DNA of 64,000 nt. Origin: Nocardioides gansuensis. Lineage in GTDB: Bacteria; Actinomycetota; Actinomycetes; Propionibacteriales; Nocardioidaceae. The notes below the pieces were generated by a model. That model ran no database searches. It had not been told where the DNA came from and was given only the letters and a program-made list of their open reading frames with translations. Positions 19,527-30,791 of the stretch are shown here, piece after piece; position 1 is the first letter of the stretch; each line of letters opens with the position of its first letter. Made by a program: the position numbers and the translations under genes. Location: assembly GCF_003076135.1 (NCBI RefSeq), contig NZ_QDGZ01000003.1:452975-516974 (forward strand), read 5' to 3'.

Positions 19527-20360
19527 TCAGCCTGCCGGCGCCCAGCAGGTGCCCCAGCGCTGCCCGGACTCCCACTGCTGGCGGGTCGGGCGCTCCTCGG
19601 CCCAGCTGAAGTCGAGCGGATCATCGGCGCGGTCGCGGGCGGCGCCGCGGCAGGCCTCGGACATCTGCTCCGAGACGGCGGCCCCGGTGGGGTAGCCCGC
19701 ACCGCGCAGGTCGACGGTCGAGACGGCGACCCAGGAGTGCCGCGCACTGCACGGCACCCGGGCGAAGCGGTCGGTGCCCGGCTCGGCGGTGCCGCAGACG
19801 GCGTACGGCCTCGGGGAGCGGGACAGCATCCCCCTCGCGGACCGCGGCAGCGGGGCCAGCCGCTCGCCCACGCCCAGGGCGACGACGTCGCAGCGGTACC
19901 AGTCGGCCCCGGCTGCGGCCTCCTCGACCGTCGGCGTGAACCAGATCGTCCGCACCATCGAGAGCCGGAGCTCACGCGCCGAGGCCCCGACGTACGCCGG
20001 GAGCGCGGCTGTGCAGGCCCGGCGCGGCTGCCGCTGGGCGGCCGGGGAGTCGACGGCGAGCGGGTCGCCGTCGTCGACCAGGTCGAGCGTGCCGACCCGG
20101 AAGGTCTGAGCGGTGTGCCGGCGCGCGCACGGCACCTGCCGGCCGCCCGCCACGGGGGAGAGCGCCTGCGCACGGGACATCGCGTGGCAGGTGCCGGCTC
20201 GGGGCCGTGGAGCCGGCTCGGCAGGAGCGGGCGGCGAGGTCGGGGAGGTCGTGTTCGAGGCGGGCGGCGCGGGATCCTCGCCGGTGCACCCGGCGACGGC
20301 CGGGAGGGCCACGAGCAGCGCGGCCAGCAGGGCTGGAGGGAGCGAGCGCCGCACCCGCAT
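19527..20360 (-). CDS. Septum-formation-family lipoprotein (paralogue 1)
   Basis: 277 residues from the ATG at 20360, which overlaps the stop of the upstream paralogue (ATGA). Lipobox LPAVAGC near residue 25. The mature part has paired Cys motifs (GTCHAMSRAQ, VPCARRHTAQTFRVG, DWYRCDVVALG, VPCSARHSWVAV, WGTCWAP) typical of the actinobacterial septum-formation domain. Function is not established. It ends 4 bp from era, convergent. Confidence 0.8.
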   Translation of the reverse strand: MRVRRSLPPALLAALLVALPAVAGCTGEDPAPPASNTTSPTSPPAPAEPAPRPRAGTCHAMSRAQALSPVAGGRQVPCARRHTAQTFRVGTLDLVDDGDPLAVDSPAAQRQPRRACTAALPAYVGASARELRLSMVRTIWFTPTVEEAAAGADWYRCDVVALGVGERLAPLPRSARGMLSRSPRPYAVCGTAEPGTDRFARVPCSARHSWVAVSTVDLRGAGYPTGAAVSEQMSEACRGAARDRADDPLDFSWAEERPTRQQWESGQRWGTCWAPAG

Positions 20361-21136
20361 CACCCCTTCGTCCACGCCCAGCAGATCGACCGCCGGTTGC
20401 CCGCTTCCCACTCAGCCTCGTGGAACCAGGTGAAGGCGTACTTGTAGGACGGCGGGTAGCCCAGCCACGCGCTCACCGAGTCGCCGCAGTAGTCGCGCGT
20501 GGTGACCTCGACGAGCCGGTCGCCGGGGTAGGGGTCGCCGGGCTGCCCGACCTTGATCGTCGTGACCGCGCGCCAGTCGTGCGGCTCGGTGCACGGGATG
20601 CGCGGCGCGCCGGGCACGGACTCGCCCTTCACGCACTGCATCCACTCGTCGGGAGGCTGGGGCAGCATCAGCCCCTTCGCCGTCTCGGGCAGCTCGCGAA
20701 GCTCCTCGCTGGACTCGTCGCCGCCGACGACGTCGCAGCGATACCAGCGAGCGCCGTCCTCCCACGCCTCCTCGGTCGGCCGGAACCACGCCCAGGACAG
20801 CAGCGTGCGCATCGCCACGCTCTCGTCGGCGCCGAGGAACTTCATGAAGGCGTCCGCGCAGGTCCGGTAGGCGAACGCACCGACCTCCTTCGAGTCGTAC
20901 GCCGCGTCGGCGAGGTCGTCCGGCAGCTCACCGACGGCATACGTCTCGGCCGTGTGCGGCTCGGTGCACGGCACCGACTCGTGGGAGTTGGTCGGCTCCT
21001 TGACGTCCGCCGGCTCGAGCACGCGGCAGGCACCGAGCGTGGGCACCTCGACGGACTCCGCCTCCGGCTGCTCCCCGCACGCCGGGGCGACGAGCAGGGC
21101 ACCGAGCGCCGTCGCCAGAAGGCGAGCACCGGCCAT
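20360..21136 (-). CDS. Septum-formation-family lipoprotein (paralogue 2)
   Basis: 258 residues with an N-terminal signal and lipobox LVAPAC. Mature motifs parallel those of the downstream paralogue: GACRVLEPADV, VPCTEPHTAETYAVG, RWYRCDVVGGD, IPCTEPHDWRAV, ICWAW. The even Cys pattern suggests disulphides outside the membrane. Translationally coupled with paralogue 1, so the pair arose by tandem duplication and may act together. Confidence 0.8.
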   Translation of the reverse strand: MAGARLLATALGALLVAPACGEQPEAESVEVPTLGACRVLEPADVKEPTNSHESVPCTEPHTAETYAVGELPDDLADAAYDSKEVGAFAYRTCADAFMKFLGADESVAMRTLLSWAWFRPTEEAWEDGARWYRCDVVGGDESSEELRELPETAKGLMLPQPPDEWMQCVKGESVPGAPRIPCTEPHDWRAVTTIKVGQPGDPYPGDRLVEVTTRDYCGDSVSAWLGYPPSYKYAFTWFHEAEWEAGNRRSICWAWTKG

Positions 21137-21187
21137 CAGGCCCCCTCGGGCGTCACGGGACCATCGCGGTCGTGGACTACGTCGCGC

Positions 21188-21679
21188 TCAGTCGCTGAGC
21201 AGCGCGGCGATGGTACCGCCGAGCTCGGTCGCGGCGGCACATGTCCCGTCGTCCACGTCACCGAGAGCCTCGAGCACGTCGTACGCCTGGCGCCAGCCCA
21301 GCGCCTGCACGATCGAGAGCACCGACCGGACCGCTCCCTCCGTGTCGTAGCGCCCGTGCACGTAGAGGCCGAAGGGCCGCTTCGCGGTCGCGCCCGCCGA
21401 CCCCGCGGCCCCGCCCGACTCGTCGAGCGCGCCGCCCACCTGGAGGAACGTCGAGTCGAAGAAGTGCTTGAGCGCGCCGCTCATGTAGCCGAAGTTGGCC
21501 GGCGTGCCGAGCAGGTAGCCGTCTGCCGCCAGCACGTCCTCGGCGGTCGCCTCCAGGGCCGGCCGCACGACGACGTCGACGCCCTCGATCGCGTCGTCGC
21601 GGGCCCCGGCGAGCGCCGCCTCGGTGAGCGCCTGCATCGACCGGGTGGGCGAGTGGTGCACGACGAGCAACGTGGACAC
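21188..21679 (-). CDS. NAD(P)H-dependent FMN reductase / flavodoxin-fold protein
   Basis: About 163 residues from the GTG at 21679 (a GTG at 21694 is an alternative). The flavodoxin-like phosphate loop is STLLVVHHSPTRSMQAL and the second FMN loop GTPANFGYMSGALKHFFDS. Proteins of this type reduce FMN or quinones with NAD(P)H. Separated by 51 bp from the septum-type pair on the same strand. Confidence 0.82.
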   Translation of the reverse strand: MSTLLVVHHSPTRSMQALTEAALAGARDDAIEGVDVVVRPALEATAEDVLAADGYLLGTPANFGYMSGALKHFFDSTFLQVGGALDESGGAAGSAGATAKRPFGLYVHGRYDTEGAVRSVLSIVQALGWRQAYDVLEALGDVDDGTCAAATELGGTIAALLSD

Positions 21680-21794
21680 CCCTCCATCCAACACCCTGCG
21701 GGCACGTGACCTCCGCCGGGCGGGGTCGTTGCGCCCGTGTGCCGATCGGGCGGCCACCGGGGGTCGCCCGCCTCGACGTCCCGAAAGGATCCCC

Positions 21795-22655
21795 ATGCGC
21801 TCCCGCATCGCCGCGGCCCTCGCCGCCACCTCCCTCGCCGCATCCGGCCTCGCCGCCACCTCCCTCGTGACCGCCGTGCCCGCCGACGCGATCGTCGGCG
21901 GCTACCAGGTCACCGACGGCCGGTTCGGCTTCATGGCCTCGATCCAGAGCAAGGGGGAGGACGGCACGTCCGGCCACTTCTGTGGCGGCTCGGTCATCAA
22001 CCAGCGCTGGATCCTCACGGCCGCGCACTGCATGGTCGACACACACCCGCGCGACATCCAGGTCGCGGTCGGCCGCGACAACCTCGACGAGGACCTCGCG
22101 GAGGGCCAGACCCTCGCGGTCGACCAGATCCTGGTCCACCCGAAGTACGAGGACACGGGCACCTTCGACGCGGCGCTGATCCACGTCACCGAGGACGTCA
22201 CCACCGCACCTGCGATCGCGCTCGCCGCCCCCGGTGAGGACACGCTCGAGCAGCAGGGCGCGCCGCTCACCGTGGCCGGCTGGGGCACCGAGTTCTTCGG
22301 CTCGCCGCTCATCCCTGCCCAGCTCAAGGCGGTCGACGTCCGGGCTGTGGCGGACGAAAGCTGCACCGGCAACGAGGTCCTGATGGGCTTCCAGGCCGAC
22401 TCCGAGGTCTGCGCCGAGGAGCTCGGCGGTGACTCCTGCCAGGGCGACTCCGGCGGTCCGCTCTTCGGCACGCTCGCCGACGGCCGCCGCGTGCAGATCG
22501 GCATCGTGAGCTACGGCCTCGGCTGCGCCACGCCCGGCTTCCCGGGGGTCTACGGCGAGGTGAACAACACCGACATCCACCGCTTCATCACCACGAATGC
22601 CGGGCTCGGTGCCACCACCACGACGACGAGGCCCAAGGGCCGTTCGAAGCAGTAG
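21795..22655 (+). CDS. Secreted trypsin-like serine protease (S1A)
   Basis: 286 residues. The signal peptide ends with VPADA immediately followed by IVGG, the trypsin activation N-terminus, so little or no propeptide remains. The triad is visible: TAAHC, FDAALI and GDSCQGDSGGP, the latter with Asp six residues before the Ser as in trypsin-specific S1 pockets. Cys residues occur at family disulphide positions. The C-terminal tail is Thr-rich and basic. ATG at 21795 preceded by GAAAGGA. Confidence 0.92.
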   Translation: MRSRIAAALAATSLAASGLAATSLVTAVPADAIVGGYQVTDGRFGFMASIQSKGEDGTSGHFCGGSVINQRWILTAAHCMVDTHPRDIQVAVGRDNLDEDLAEGQTLAVDQILVHPKYEDTGTFDAALIHVTEDVTTAPAIALAAPGEDTLEQQGAPLTVAGWGTEFFGSPLIPAQLKAVDVRAVADESCTGNEVLMGFQADSEVCAEELGGDSCQGDSGGPLFGTLADGRRVQIGIVSYGLGCATPGFPGVYGEVNNTDIHRFITTNAGLGATTTTTRPKGRSKQ

Positions 22656-22671
22656 GCAGTCCACATCGCGG

Positions 22672-22702
22672 CCGCATGGCGTCCTCGCGGGACGCCATGC
22701 GG
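22672..22702 (+). terminator. Hairpin terminator after the protease gene
   Basis: Perfect 12-bp stem: CCGCATGGCGTC (22672-22683) with GACGCCATGCGG (22691-22702), loop of 7 nt, 17 bp after the stop. It separates the protease from the leuA leader. Confidence 0.8.
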
Positions 22703-22728
22703 TCGCGTGCGTTATCGTGGCCGACGTC

Positions 22729-22757
22729 ATGATGATGCGTGCCCTCCTCCTTGGCTG

Positions 22758-22773
<16 letters not shown>
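22729..22773 (+). CDS. leuL: leuA leader peptide
   Basis: A 14-codon ORF reading MMMRALLLGCRSEA, with three consecutive Leu codons (CTC CTC CTT), beginning 117 bp before leuA. Its 3' part forms the left arm of a strong hairpin. This is the layout of ribosome-mediated attenuation: stalling at Leu codons when leucyl-tRNA is low would change folding and let leuA be transcribed. Leu-rich leaders upstream of leuA are known in Streptomyces and Corynebacterium. ATG at 22732 or 22735 could also start it. Confidence 0.85.
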
Positions 22774-25066
<2,293 letters not shown>

Positions 25067-25116
25067 GCCGTGAGGGTTGCCGGTCATCCGGGGGAAGGCA
25101 ACCTAGATTCGGCTCC

Positions 25117-25974
25117 ATGCTCGTCTCCGAAAGCGTCGGCCAGCTCTTCCTCCAGCACGAGGGAGGACGCGACCGGATCGAGTACACCGAGCACGGCAGC
25201 GGCGACCGCTGGGTCGTGCTGGTCCACGGCCTCCTGATGCCGCGCCGGATGCACCTGCCGCTCGCGCGTGCGCTGGCGTCGGCGGGCCTGCACGTGGTCA
25301 CGGTGGACCTGCTCGGGCACGGCGCCTCGGACAAGCCCGCCGACCCGCGGGTCTACTCGATGACCGCCTTCGGCGAGCAGGTCGTTGCACTGCTCGACCA
25401 CCTCGGCGCCGAGCAGGCCGTGATCGGCGGCACCTCGCTCGGCGCCAATGTCGCCCTCGAGGTGGCTGTCACCGCGCCGCAGCGGGTGCGCGGGCTGCTC
25501 ATCGAGATGCCGGTGCTCGACAACGCGGTCGAGGCGGGGATCGTCGCGTTCGTGCCGATCATGTTCCTGGCCCGCTTCGTGCCGATCTCGGTCACGGCGC
25601 TGCGCTGGCTGACCAAGCCGGTGCCCCGCAGGCTGATGCCGTTCTGGATCGGCATCGTCCTCGACACGCTCGACCAGCACCCCGGCCCGGTGGCTGCGGT
25701 GCTGCACGGCGTGATCTTCGGGCGCATCGCGCCGTCGTCGGCGCAGCGCAAGAAGATCACGGCGCCCACGCTCATCGTCGGCCACAGCATCGACCCGGTG
25801 CACCCGTTCGTGGACTCCGAGATGCTCTCCAGCGAGCTCCCCCACGCGACGATTCAGGCCGCCAGCAGCATCCTCGAGTGGCGGATGCGCCCCGAGCGGC
25901 TCACGAAGGCCGCGGTCGACTTCGCCGTGTCCGTGTGGAACGACCCCGGCACGTCGCGCCGCATCGCCACCTAG
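25117..25974 (+). CDS. Alpha/beta hydrolase
   Basis: 285 residues, leaderless-type start: TAGATT (25104-25109), 7-nt gap, ATG. Oxyanion region VLVHGLLMPRRM, nucleophile elbow GGTSLGANVAL (Ser), acid and His candidates in the C-terminal part (VGHSIDPVHPFVD and SILEWRMRPE). The cap region is hydrophobic. Substrate unknown; could be an esterase or lipase. It ends 18 bp before recO. Confidence 0.85.
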   Translation: MLVSESVGQLFLQHEGGRDRIEYTEHGSGDRWVVLVHGLLMPRRMHLPLARALASAGLHVVTVDLLGHGASDKPADPRVYSMTAFGEQVVALLDHLGAEQAVIGGTSLGANVALEVAVTAPQRVRGLLIEMPVLDNAVEAGIVAFVPIMFLARFVPISVTALRWLTKPVPRRLMPFWIGIVLDTLDQHPGPVAAVLHGVIFGRIAPSSAQRKKITAPTLIVGHSIDPVHPFVDSEMLSSELPHATIQAASSILEWRMRPERLTKAAVDFAVSVWNDPGTSRRIAT

Positions 25975-25992
25975 ACGCGGCAGAATGGTGCG

Positions 25993-26721
25993 GTGCCCCT
26001 CTACCGCGACGAGGCGGTCGTGCTCCGCACCCACAAGCTGGGCGAGGCAGACCGCATCATCACCCTCCTGACGCGCCACCACGGGCTCGTCCGGGCGGTC
26101 GCGAAGGGCGTGCGGCGTACGACGTCGCGCTGGGGCTCGCGGCTCGAGCCGTTCACCCATGTCGACCTCCAGCTGGCCGAGGGCCGCAGCCTCGACGTGA
26201 TCACCCAGGCCGAGACGCTCGACCCGTTCCACTCGCGGCTCGGCCTCGACTACGAGCGCTACACCGCCGGCACGGCGATGCTCGAGACCGCCGAGCGCCT
26301 GGTGACCGAGGAGAAGCAGCCCGCGGTGCAGCACTTCCTGCTCCTCGTCGGGGGGCTGCGCGCGATGGCGGCTGGCGAGCACGGCGCCGGCCAGGTCCTC
26401 GACTCCTACCTCCTCCGGTCGCTCGCCGTCGCCGGCTACGCCCCGTCCTTCGACCACTGCGTGGCCTGCGGGACCGAGGGCCCGCACCGGTTCTTCAACC
26501 CCTCGGCCGGCGGCGTGATGTGCTCGATGTGCCGGGTCGCGGGCTCGGCGACCCCCGCACCCGAGACCGTCGTGCTGCTCGGCGCGCTGCTCGCCGGCGA
26601 CTGGGCGGTCGTGCACGCCGCCGACCCGCGCCACCGCAAGGAGGCGTCGGGGCTGGTCGCCGCCTACCTCGCCTGGCACCTCGAGCGCGGCCTGCGGTCG
26701 CTGGCATACGTCGAGCGCTGA
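25993..26721 (+). CDS. recO: DNA repair protein RecO
   Basis: 242 residues, GTG start with CAGAAT (25981-25986) 6 nt upstream. N-terminal OB-fold MPLYRDEAVVLRTHKLGEAD, and a four-Cys zinc site CVACG ... CSMC in the C-terminal half. RecO anneals ssDNA and, with RecR, loads RecA at gaps. In actinobacteria it is commonly next to uppS, as here. Confidence 0.95.
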   Translation: MPLYRDEAVVLRTHKLGEADRIITLLTRHHGLVRAVAKGVRRTTSRWGSRLEPFTHVDLQLAEGRSLDVITQAETLDPFHSRLGLDYERYTAGTAMLETAERLVTEEKQPAVQHFLLLVGGLRAMAAGEHGAGQVLDSYLLRSLAVAGYAPSFDHCVACGTEGPHRFFNPSAGGVMCSMCRVAGSATPAPETVVLLGALLAGDWAVVHAADPRHRKEASGLVAAYLAWHLERGLRSLAYVER

Positions 26722-26756
26722 GCGGCGTCCACGTGCAGGCCACTAGGCTGCGCGCC

Positions 26757-27533
26757 GTGAAGCGTCCCGTCCGCGCCCCGAGCCCGCATCCCAGCGGCGC
26801 CCGGCCCCCCGCCGTACCCCGCGACCTGGTGCCGCACCACGTCGCGATCGTGATGGACGGCAACGGCCGGTGGGCCAAGGAACGCGGGCTGCCGAGGACG
26901 GCTGGGCACGCGCAAGGGGAGTCGTCCCTCTTCGACGTCGTCGAGGGCGCGATCGAGATCGGTGTGAAGGCCATCTCGGCCTATGCGTTCTCCACCGAGA
27001 ACTGGTCGCGCTCGCCCGACGAGGTGCGCTTCCTGATGGGCTTCAACCGCGACGTCATCCGCCGCCGCCGCGACGAGATGCACGAGCTCGGCGTGCGGGT
27101 GCGCTGGGCCGGGCGCGCGCCGCGCCTGTGGAAGTCCGTCATCAAGGAGCTCCAGGTCGCCGAGGAGCTGACTCGCGGCAACGACGTGCTCACCCTGACG
27201 ATGTGCGTCAACTACGGCGGGCGTGCCGAGCTCGCCGACGCCATGCGGTCGATCGGCCGCGAGGTCGTCGCCGGCCAGCTCAACCCCGACAAGATCGACG
27301 AGCGCACGATCGCCCGCCACCTCTACGTCCCCGAGCTCCCCGACGCCGACCTGGTGTGGCGTACGTCGGGGGAGCAGCGCCTCTCCAACTTCATGACCTG
27401 GCAGGCGGCCTACTCGGAGTTCGTCTTCACCGACGTGCTCTGGCCCGACGTCGACCGGCGGCACCTGTGGGAGGCCGTCGAGACCTACGCCCGGCGCGAT
27501 CGCCGCTACGGCGGCGCCCTGCCCAACTCCTGA
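26757..27533 (+). CDS. uppS: Isoprenyl (polyprenyl) diphosphate synthase, cis type
   Basis: 258 residues from the GTG at 26757; TAGGCT (26744-26749) lies 7 nt upstream, so the 27-residue N-terminal extension before HHVAIVMDGNGRWA is likely real. Family motifs: MDGNGRWAKERGLPRTAGH (diphosphate-binding Asp and Arg), AFSTENWSRSPDEV, and WRTSGEQRLSNFM. It builds the undecaprenyl or decaprenyl carrier for peptidoglycan. Product length cannot be told from sequence. Confidence 0.95.
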   Translation: MKRPVRAPSPHPSGARPPAVPRDLVPHHVAIVMDGNGRWAKERGLPRTAGHAQGESSLFDVVEGAIEIGVKAISAYAFSTENWSRSPDEVRFLMGFNRDVIRRRRDEMHELGVRVRWAGRAPRLWKSVIKELQVAEELTRGNDVLTLTMCVNYGGRAELADAMRSIGREVVAGQLNPDKIDERTIARHLYVPELPDADLVWRTSGEQRLSNFMTWQAAYSEFVFTDVLWPDVDRRHLWEAVETYARRDRRYGGALPNS

Positions 27534-27583
27534 CCGGTCGACCCGGCGGACGCTAGATTGGCCGGCACGGGAGGTGCTGGAGG

Positions 27584-28507
27584 GTGGACCACGCGCATGC
27601 CATCAGCGTCCGCGGGCTGCGGATGAGGTACGGCGACAACGACGTGCTGACCGGGGTGGACTTCGACGTCCGGGCGGGTGAGGTGCGCTGCCTCCTCGGA
27701 CCCAACGGGGCCGGGAAGACGACCACGATCGAGATCCTCGAGGGGTTCCGGGTCCGGTCGGCGGGCGAGGTGTCTGTGCTCGGCCAGGACCCGGCCCGTG
27801 CCGACGAGGACTGGCGAGCCCGCACCGGCGTCGTGCTCCAATCGTGGCGCGACCACCCCCGCTGGACCGCCCGGCGGCTGCTCACGCAGCTGGGTGGCTA
27901 CTACACGCCGTACTCGACGCCCGAACGACCGCGGCCCTACGACGTCGAGGAGCTGCTCGAGACCGTGGGCCTGACCGAGCTGGCCGACCGCAAGATCGCC
28001 ACCCTCTCGGGTGGGCAGCGCCGCCGGCTCGACGTCGCCATCGGCATCATCGGGCGTCCGGAGCTGCTCTTCCTCGACGAGCCGACAGCCGGCTTCGACC
28101 CCCAGGCCCGGCGCGAGTTCCATGGCCTGGTCCGGCGGCTCTCCGGGCTCGAGCAGACCACCATCCTGCTCACCACCCACGACCTCGACGAGGCGGAGAA
28201 GCTCGCCGACCGGGTCCTGATCCTCGCCGGCGGCCGGATCGTCGCCGACGACACGCCGGCCGGGCTGGCCAGCCGGGTCGAGGGCGAGGCACAGGTGCGC
28301 TGGTCCATCGAGGGTGAGCGGTTCACTGCGACCGCGGCCGATCCCACCGGCTTCGTCAGGGGGCTGTTCGCGGAGCATGGCGAGGACGTCGCCGACCTCG
28401 AGATCCTGCGGCCCCGCCTGGAGGACTCCTACCTCGCACTCGTGCAGCAGCACGAGGCCGGTGACGCCGAGGCCGCGGCGCAGATGTTCACGGAGGTGAC
28501 CGGGTGA
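27584..28507 (+). CDS. ABC transporter ATP-binding protein
   Basis: 307 residues, GTG start with GGAGG upstream and TAGATT (27554-27559) as a possible -10. Walker A GPNGAGKTTT, signature LSGGQRRRLD, Walker B LLFLDEPTAG, H-loop TTHDLDEAE. The long C-terminal tail resembles drug/daunorubicin-type exporters. The stop overlaps the permease start by 4 bp, so the two form one exporter; substrate unknown. Confidence 0.92.
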   Translation: MDHAHAISVRGLRMRYGDNDVLTGVDFDVRAGEVRCLLGPNGAGKTTTIEILEGFRVRSAGEVSVLGQDPARADEDWRARTGVVLQSWRDHPRWTARRLLTQLGGYYTPYSTPERPRPYDVEELLETVGLTELADRKIATLSGGQRRRLDVAIGIIGRPELLFLDEPTAGFDPQARREFHGLVRRLSGLEQTTILLTTHDLDEAEKLADRVLILAGGRIVADDTPAGLASRVEGEAQVRWSIEGERFTATAADPTGFVRGLFAEHGEDVADLEILRPRLEDSYLALVQQHEAGDAEAAAQMFTEVTG

Positions 28508-29355
28508 ATGCTCCGCTGCACGCCATCCGTCTGGGCATCGGACGTGGCTGGACCGAGTTCCTCCAGAGCATCCGGAGCACCCAGGACCAGGGCTACTACG
28601 TCTTCACCGGGCTCCTCGTGCTCGGCTACCTCTTCCTCCGGCGCAACACGGAGGTCGAGGGGACGGGCCTGATGGTCCCGTCGGTCGCCCTGCCCAGCAT
28701 CCTCGGCGCCCTGGTCGCGTTCGGCGTGGTCATCGGTCCTGCCTACGCGCTGGCCATGGAGAAGGAGGACGGCACCTTGCTGCGCCACAAGGCGGTCCCC
28801 CACGGTCTCGCGGGCTACTTCACGAGCCAGCTGGTGCTGCAGAGCCTCGGGCTGGTGCCGCAGCTGCTCATCGTCCTGGTCCCGAGCTTCCTGCTGTTCG
28901 ACGACGTCATGGCCAGCCCGGCCGGTTGGTTCACCGTCGCCTGGGTGCTGGCCCTCGGCATGCTGGCCACGATGCCGATCGGGATGGTCATCGGCTCCCT
29001 GGTGCCGAGCACCCAGAAGGTCGGCACCTGGGGCATGCTGCCCGTGATGGTGCTCGCGGGCATCTCCGGGATCTTCTACCCCGTCCAGCGCCTCTGGGAC
29101 TGGGTCGAGGTGCTGGCGCAGGTCTTCCCGATGTACTGGCTCGGGCTGGGCATGCGCTCGGCGTTCCTGCCCGAAGGCGCGGCCGCCCTCGAGGTGGGCG
29201 GGACGTGGCGCACCTGGGAGACGCTCGGGGTCCTCGGCGCATGGGCGGTGCTCGGCGCCCTGGTCACCCCACGGGTGCTGCGGCGGATGTCACGACGGTC
29301 CACGGGCTCCCAGGTCGAGGCGGCTCGTGAGGCCGCCGTGCAGTGGGTGCGCTGA
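28504..29355 (+). CDS. ABC-2 type transporter permease
   Basis: 283 residues, GTG start coupled to the ATPase. About six hydrophobic helices: YVFTGLLVLGYLFL, LGALVAFGVVIGPAYAL, LVPQLLIVLVPSFLLF, FTVAWVLALGMLATMPIGMV, MLPVMVLAGISGIFYP, LGVLGAWAVLGALV. Matches ABC-2 exporters of the daunorubicin-resistance type. It ends 1 bp before zur on the other strand. Confidence 0.88.
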   Translation: MNAPLHAIRLGIGRGWTEFLQSIRSTQDQGYYVFTGLLVLGYLFLRRNTEVEGTGLMVPSVALPSILGALVAFGVVIGPAYALAMEKEDGTLLRHKAVPHGLAGYFTSQLVLQSLGLVPQLLIVLVPSFLLFDDVMASPAGWFTVAWVLALGMLATMPIGMVIGSLVPSTQKVGTWGMLPVMVLAGISGIFYPVQRLWDWVEVLAQVFPMYWLGLGMRSAFLPEGAAALEVGGTWRTWETLGVLGAWAVLGALVTPRVLRRMSRRSTGSQVEAAREAAVQWVR

Positions 29356-29356
29356 C

Positions 29357-29791
29357 TCAGCCAGCGGTGCAGGCCGTGCAGGTGCCGAAGATCTCCAGGG
29401 TGTGGCTGATGTCGGCGTAGCCGTGCTCGGCGGCGATGCTGCTGGTCCACCGCTCGACGGCCGGGCCCTCGACCTCGACGGTGGCGCCGCACTCGCGGCA
29501 GACCAGGTGGTGGTGATGGGTGTCCGAGCACCGGCGGTAGATCGCCTCGCCGTCCTCGGTGCGCAGCATGTCGACGTCGTGGCTCTCGGTCAGCCGCTGG
29601 AGGGTGCGGTAGACCGTCGCCAGCCCCACCTTCTCGCCGCGCTGCGCGAGCAGCTCGTGGATCTCCTGGGCGCTGCGGAAGTCGTCGAAGGCCTCCAGTG
29701 CGGCCGCGACGGCGAGGCGCTGGCGTGTGGGTCGTACGCCGGCGAGCGGGGCGTCGGCGCGGCCGTGCTCCTGGTGCTCAGTGCTCGTCAT
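29357..29791 (-). CDS. zur: Fur-family zinc uptake regulator (Zur)
   Basis: 144 residues from the ATG at 29791, overlapping the permease by 14 bp. Winged-helix DNA-binding part RPTRQRLAVAAALEAF and GLATVYRTLQRL; regulatory metal site SDTHHHHLVCRECGATVEVE plus the second CxxC in FGTCTACTAG, the structural zinc pair. Last gene of the zinc ABC operon, so Zur is co-expressed with its targets. Fur or a peroxide sensor is less likely given this context. Confidence 0.93.
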   Translation of the reverse strand: MTSTEHQEHGRADAPLAGVRPTRQRLAVAAALEAFDDFRSAQEIHELLAQRGEKVGLATVYRTLQRLTESHDVDMLRTEDGEAIYRRCSDTHHHHLVCRECGATVEVEGPAVERWTSSIAAEHGYADISHTLEIFGTCTACTAG

Positions 29792-30791
29792 AGTGCTCTC
29801 CGTGGGGGGCGTGGCGGTGGCCGTCGTGGACGTAGTCGACGTGGTCGCCGTGTTGCACAGCCGGGTGGCCGCAGTCGTCACCGTGCTGGTGGGGGTGAAT
29901 GTCGGCCGGCTCGTGGCGCACGGGCTCCTCGGCGGCGAAGGGTGCGAGCACCCGGCGCCGGTGGCGCAGCCAGACGCCCAGCGGCCAGGTGGCCGCGAAC
30001 ATCGCCAGCGCCAGCAGCACGATCGCCGGACCGGGCGCGACCGTCGGTCTCGACGGCAGCAGCGAGAGGGCCGCGCTGATCAGCAGCCCGGCCACGGCGG
30101 CACCACCGCCGACGGCCATCGCGCCCACGATCGTGGCGCGGAAGGAGCGCGCGAGCTGCTGGGAGGCCGCGACCGGCACCACCATGAGCGCCGACACGAG
30201 GAGCAGCCCGACCGTGCGCATCGCCACCGTGACGGTCACGGCTGCCAGGACCGCGACGAGCAGGTTGTAGGCGCGCACCCGGACACCCGCGACCTGCGCG
30301 AAGTCGGGATCGGAGGCGACGGCGAAGAGCTGGGGCAGCAGCCCGAGGGTGACCGCCAGCACCACGACCGCCAGGCCGAGGGTGAACCACACGTCGGCGC
30401 CGGAGATGCTCGTGACCGAGCCGAAGAGGTAGGCCTGCAGGCTGGCAGCGCCCTGGCCCGCCAGGCCCGTGACGAGCACGCCGCCCGCCAGACCGCCGTA
30501 GAAGAGCAGCGCCAGCGCGACGTCGCCGTTGGTGTGGCCCTGCTCGCGGATCACCTCGATCGCGACCGCGCCGAGGATGGCCACGACCACCGCGGTCCAG
30601 GTCGGCGACGTGCCGGTCAGCAGGCCCAGCGCCACACCGGTGACGGCCACGTGGCCGATGCCGTCGCCGAGCAGCGCGAGCCGCCGTTGCACGAGGAAGG
30701 TGCCGATCGCGGGCGCGGCCAGGCCGGTGAGCAGGGCCGCCAGCATGGCGCGCTGCATGAAGTCCAGTGCCAGCAGGTCGAGCAGGCTCAT
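29778..30791 (-). CDS. znuB: Zinc ABC transporter permease (ZnuB)
   Basis: 337 residues from the ATG at 30791, overlapping the ATPase stop by 4 bp. About eight to nine transmembrane segments of the ABC-3 family (LLALDFMQRAMLAALLTGL onward; GDGIGHVAVTGVALG is a family motif). Unusually, the C-terminal cytoplasmic tail of about 55 residues is rich in His and Asp (HPHQHGDDCGH, HVDYVHDGHRHAPHGEH), suggesting zinc buffering or sensing at the membrane. Confidence 0.93.
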   Translation of the reverse strand: MSLLDLLALDFMQRAMLAALLTGLAAPAIGTFLVQRRLALLGDGIGHVAVTGVALGLLTGTSPTWTAVVVAILGAVAIEVIREQGHTNGDVALALLFYGGLAGGVLVTGLAGQGAASLQAYLFGSVTSISGADVWFTLGLAVVVLAVTLGLLPQLFAVASDPDFAQVAGVRVRAYNLLVAVLAAVTVTVAMRTVGLLLVSALMVVPVAASQQLARSFRATIVGAMAVGGGAAVAGLLISAALSLLPSRPTVAPGPAIVLLALAMFAATWPLGVWLRHRRRVLAPFAAEEPVRHEPADIHPHQHGDDCGHPAVQHGDHVDYVHDGHRHAPHGEHYDEH

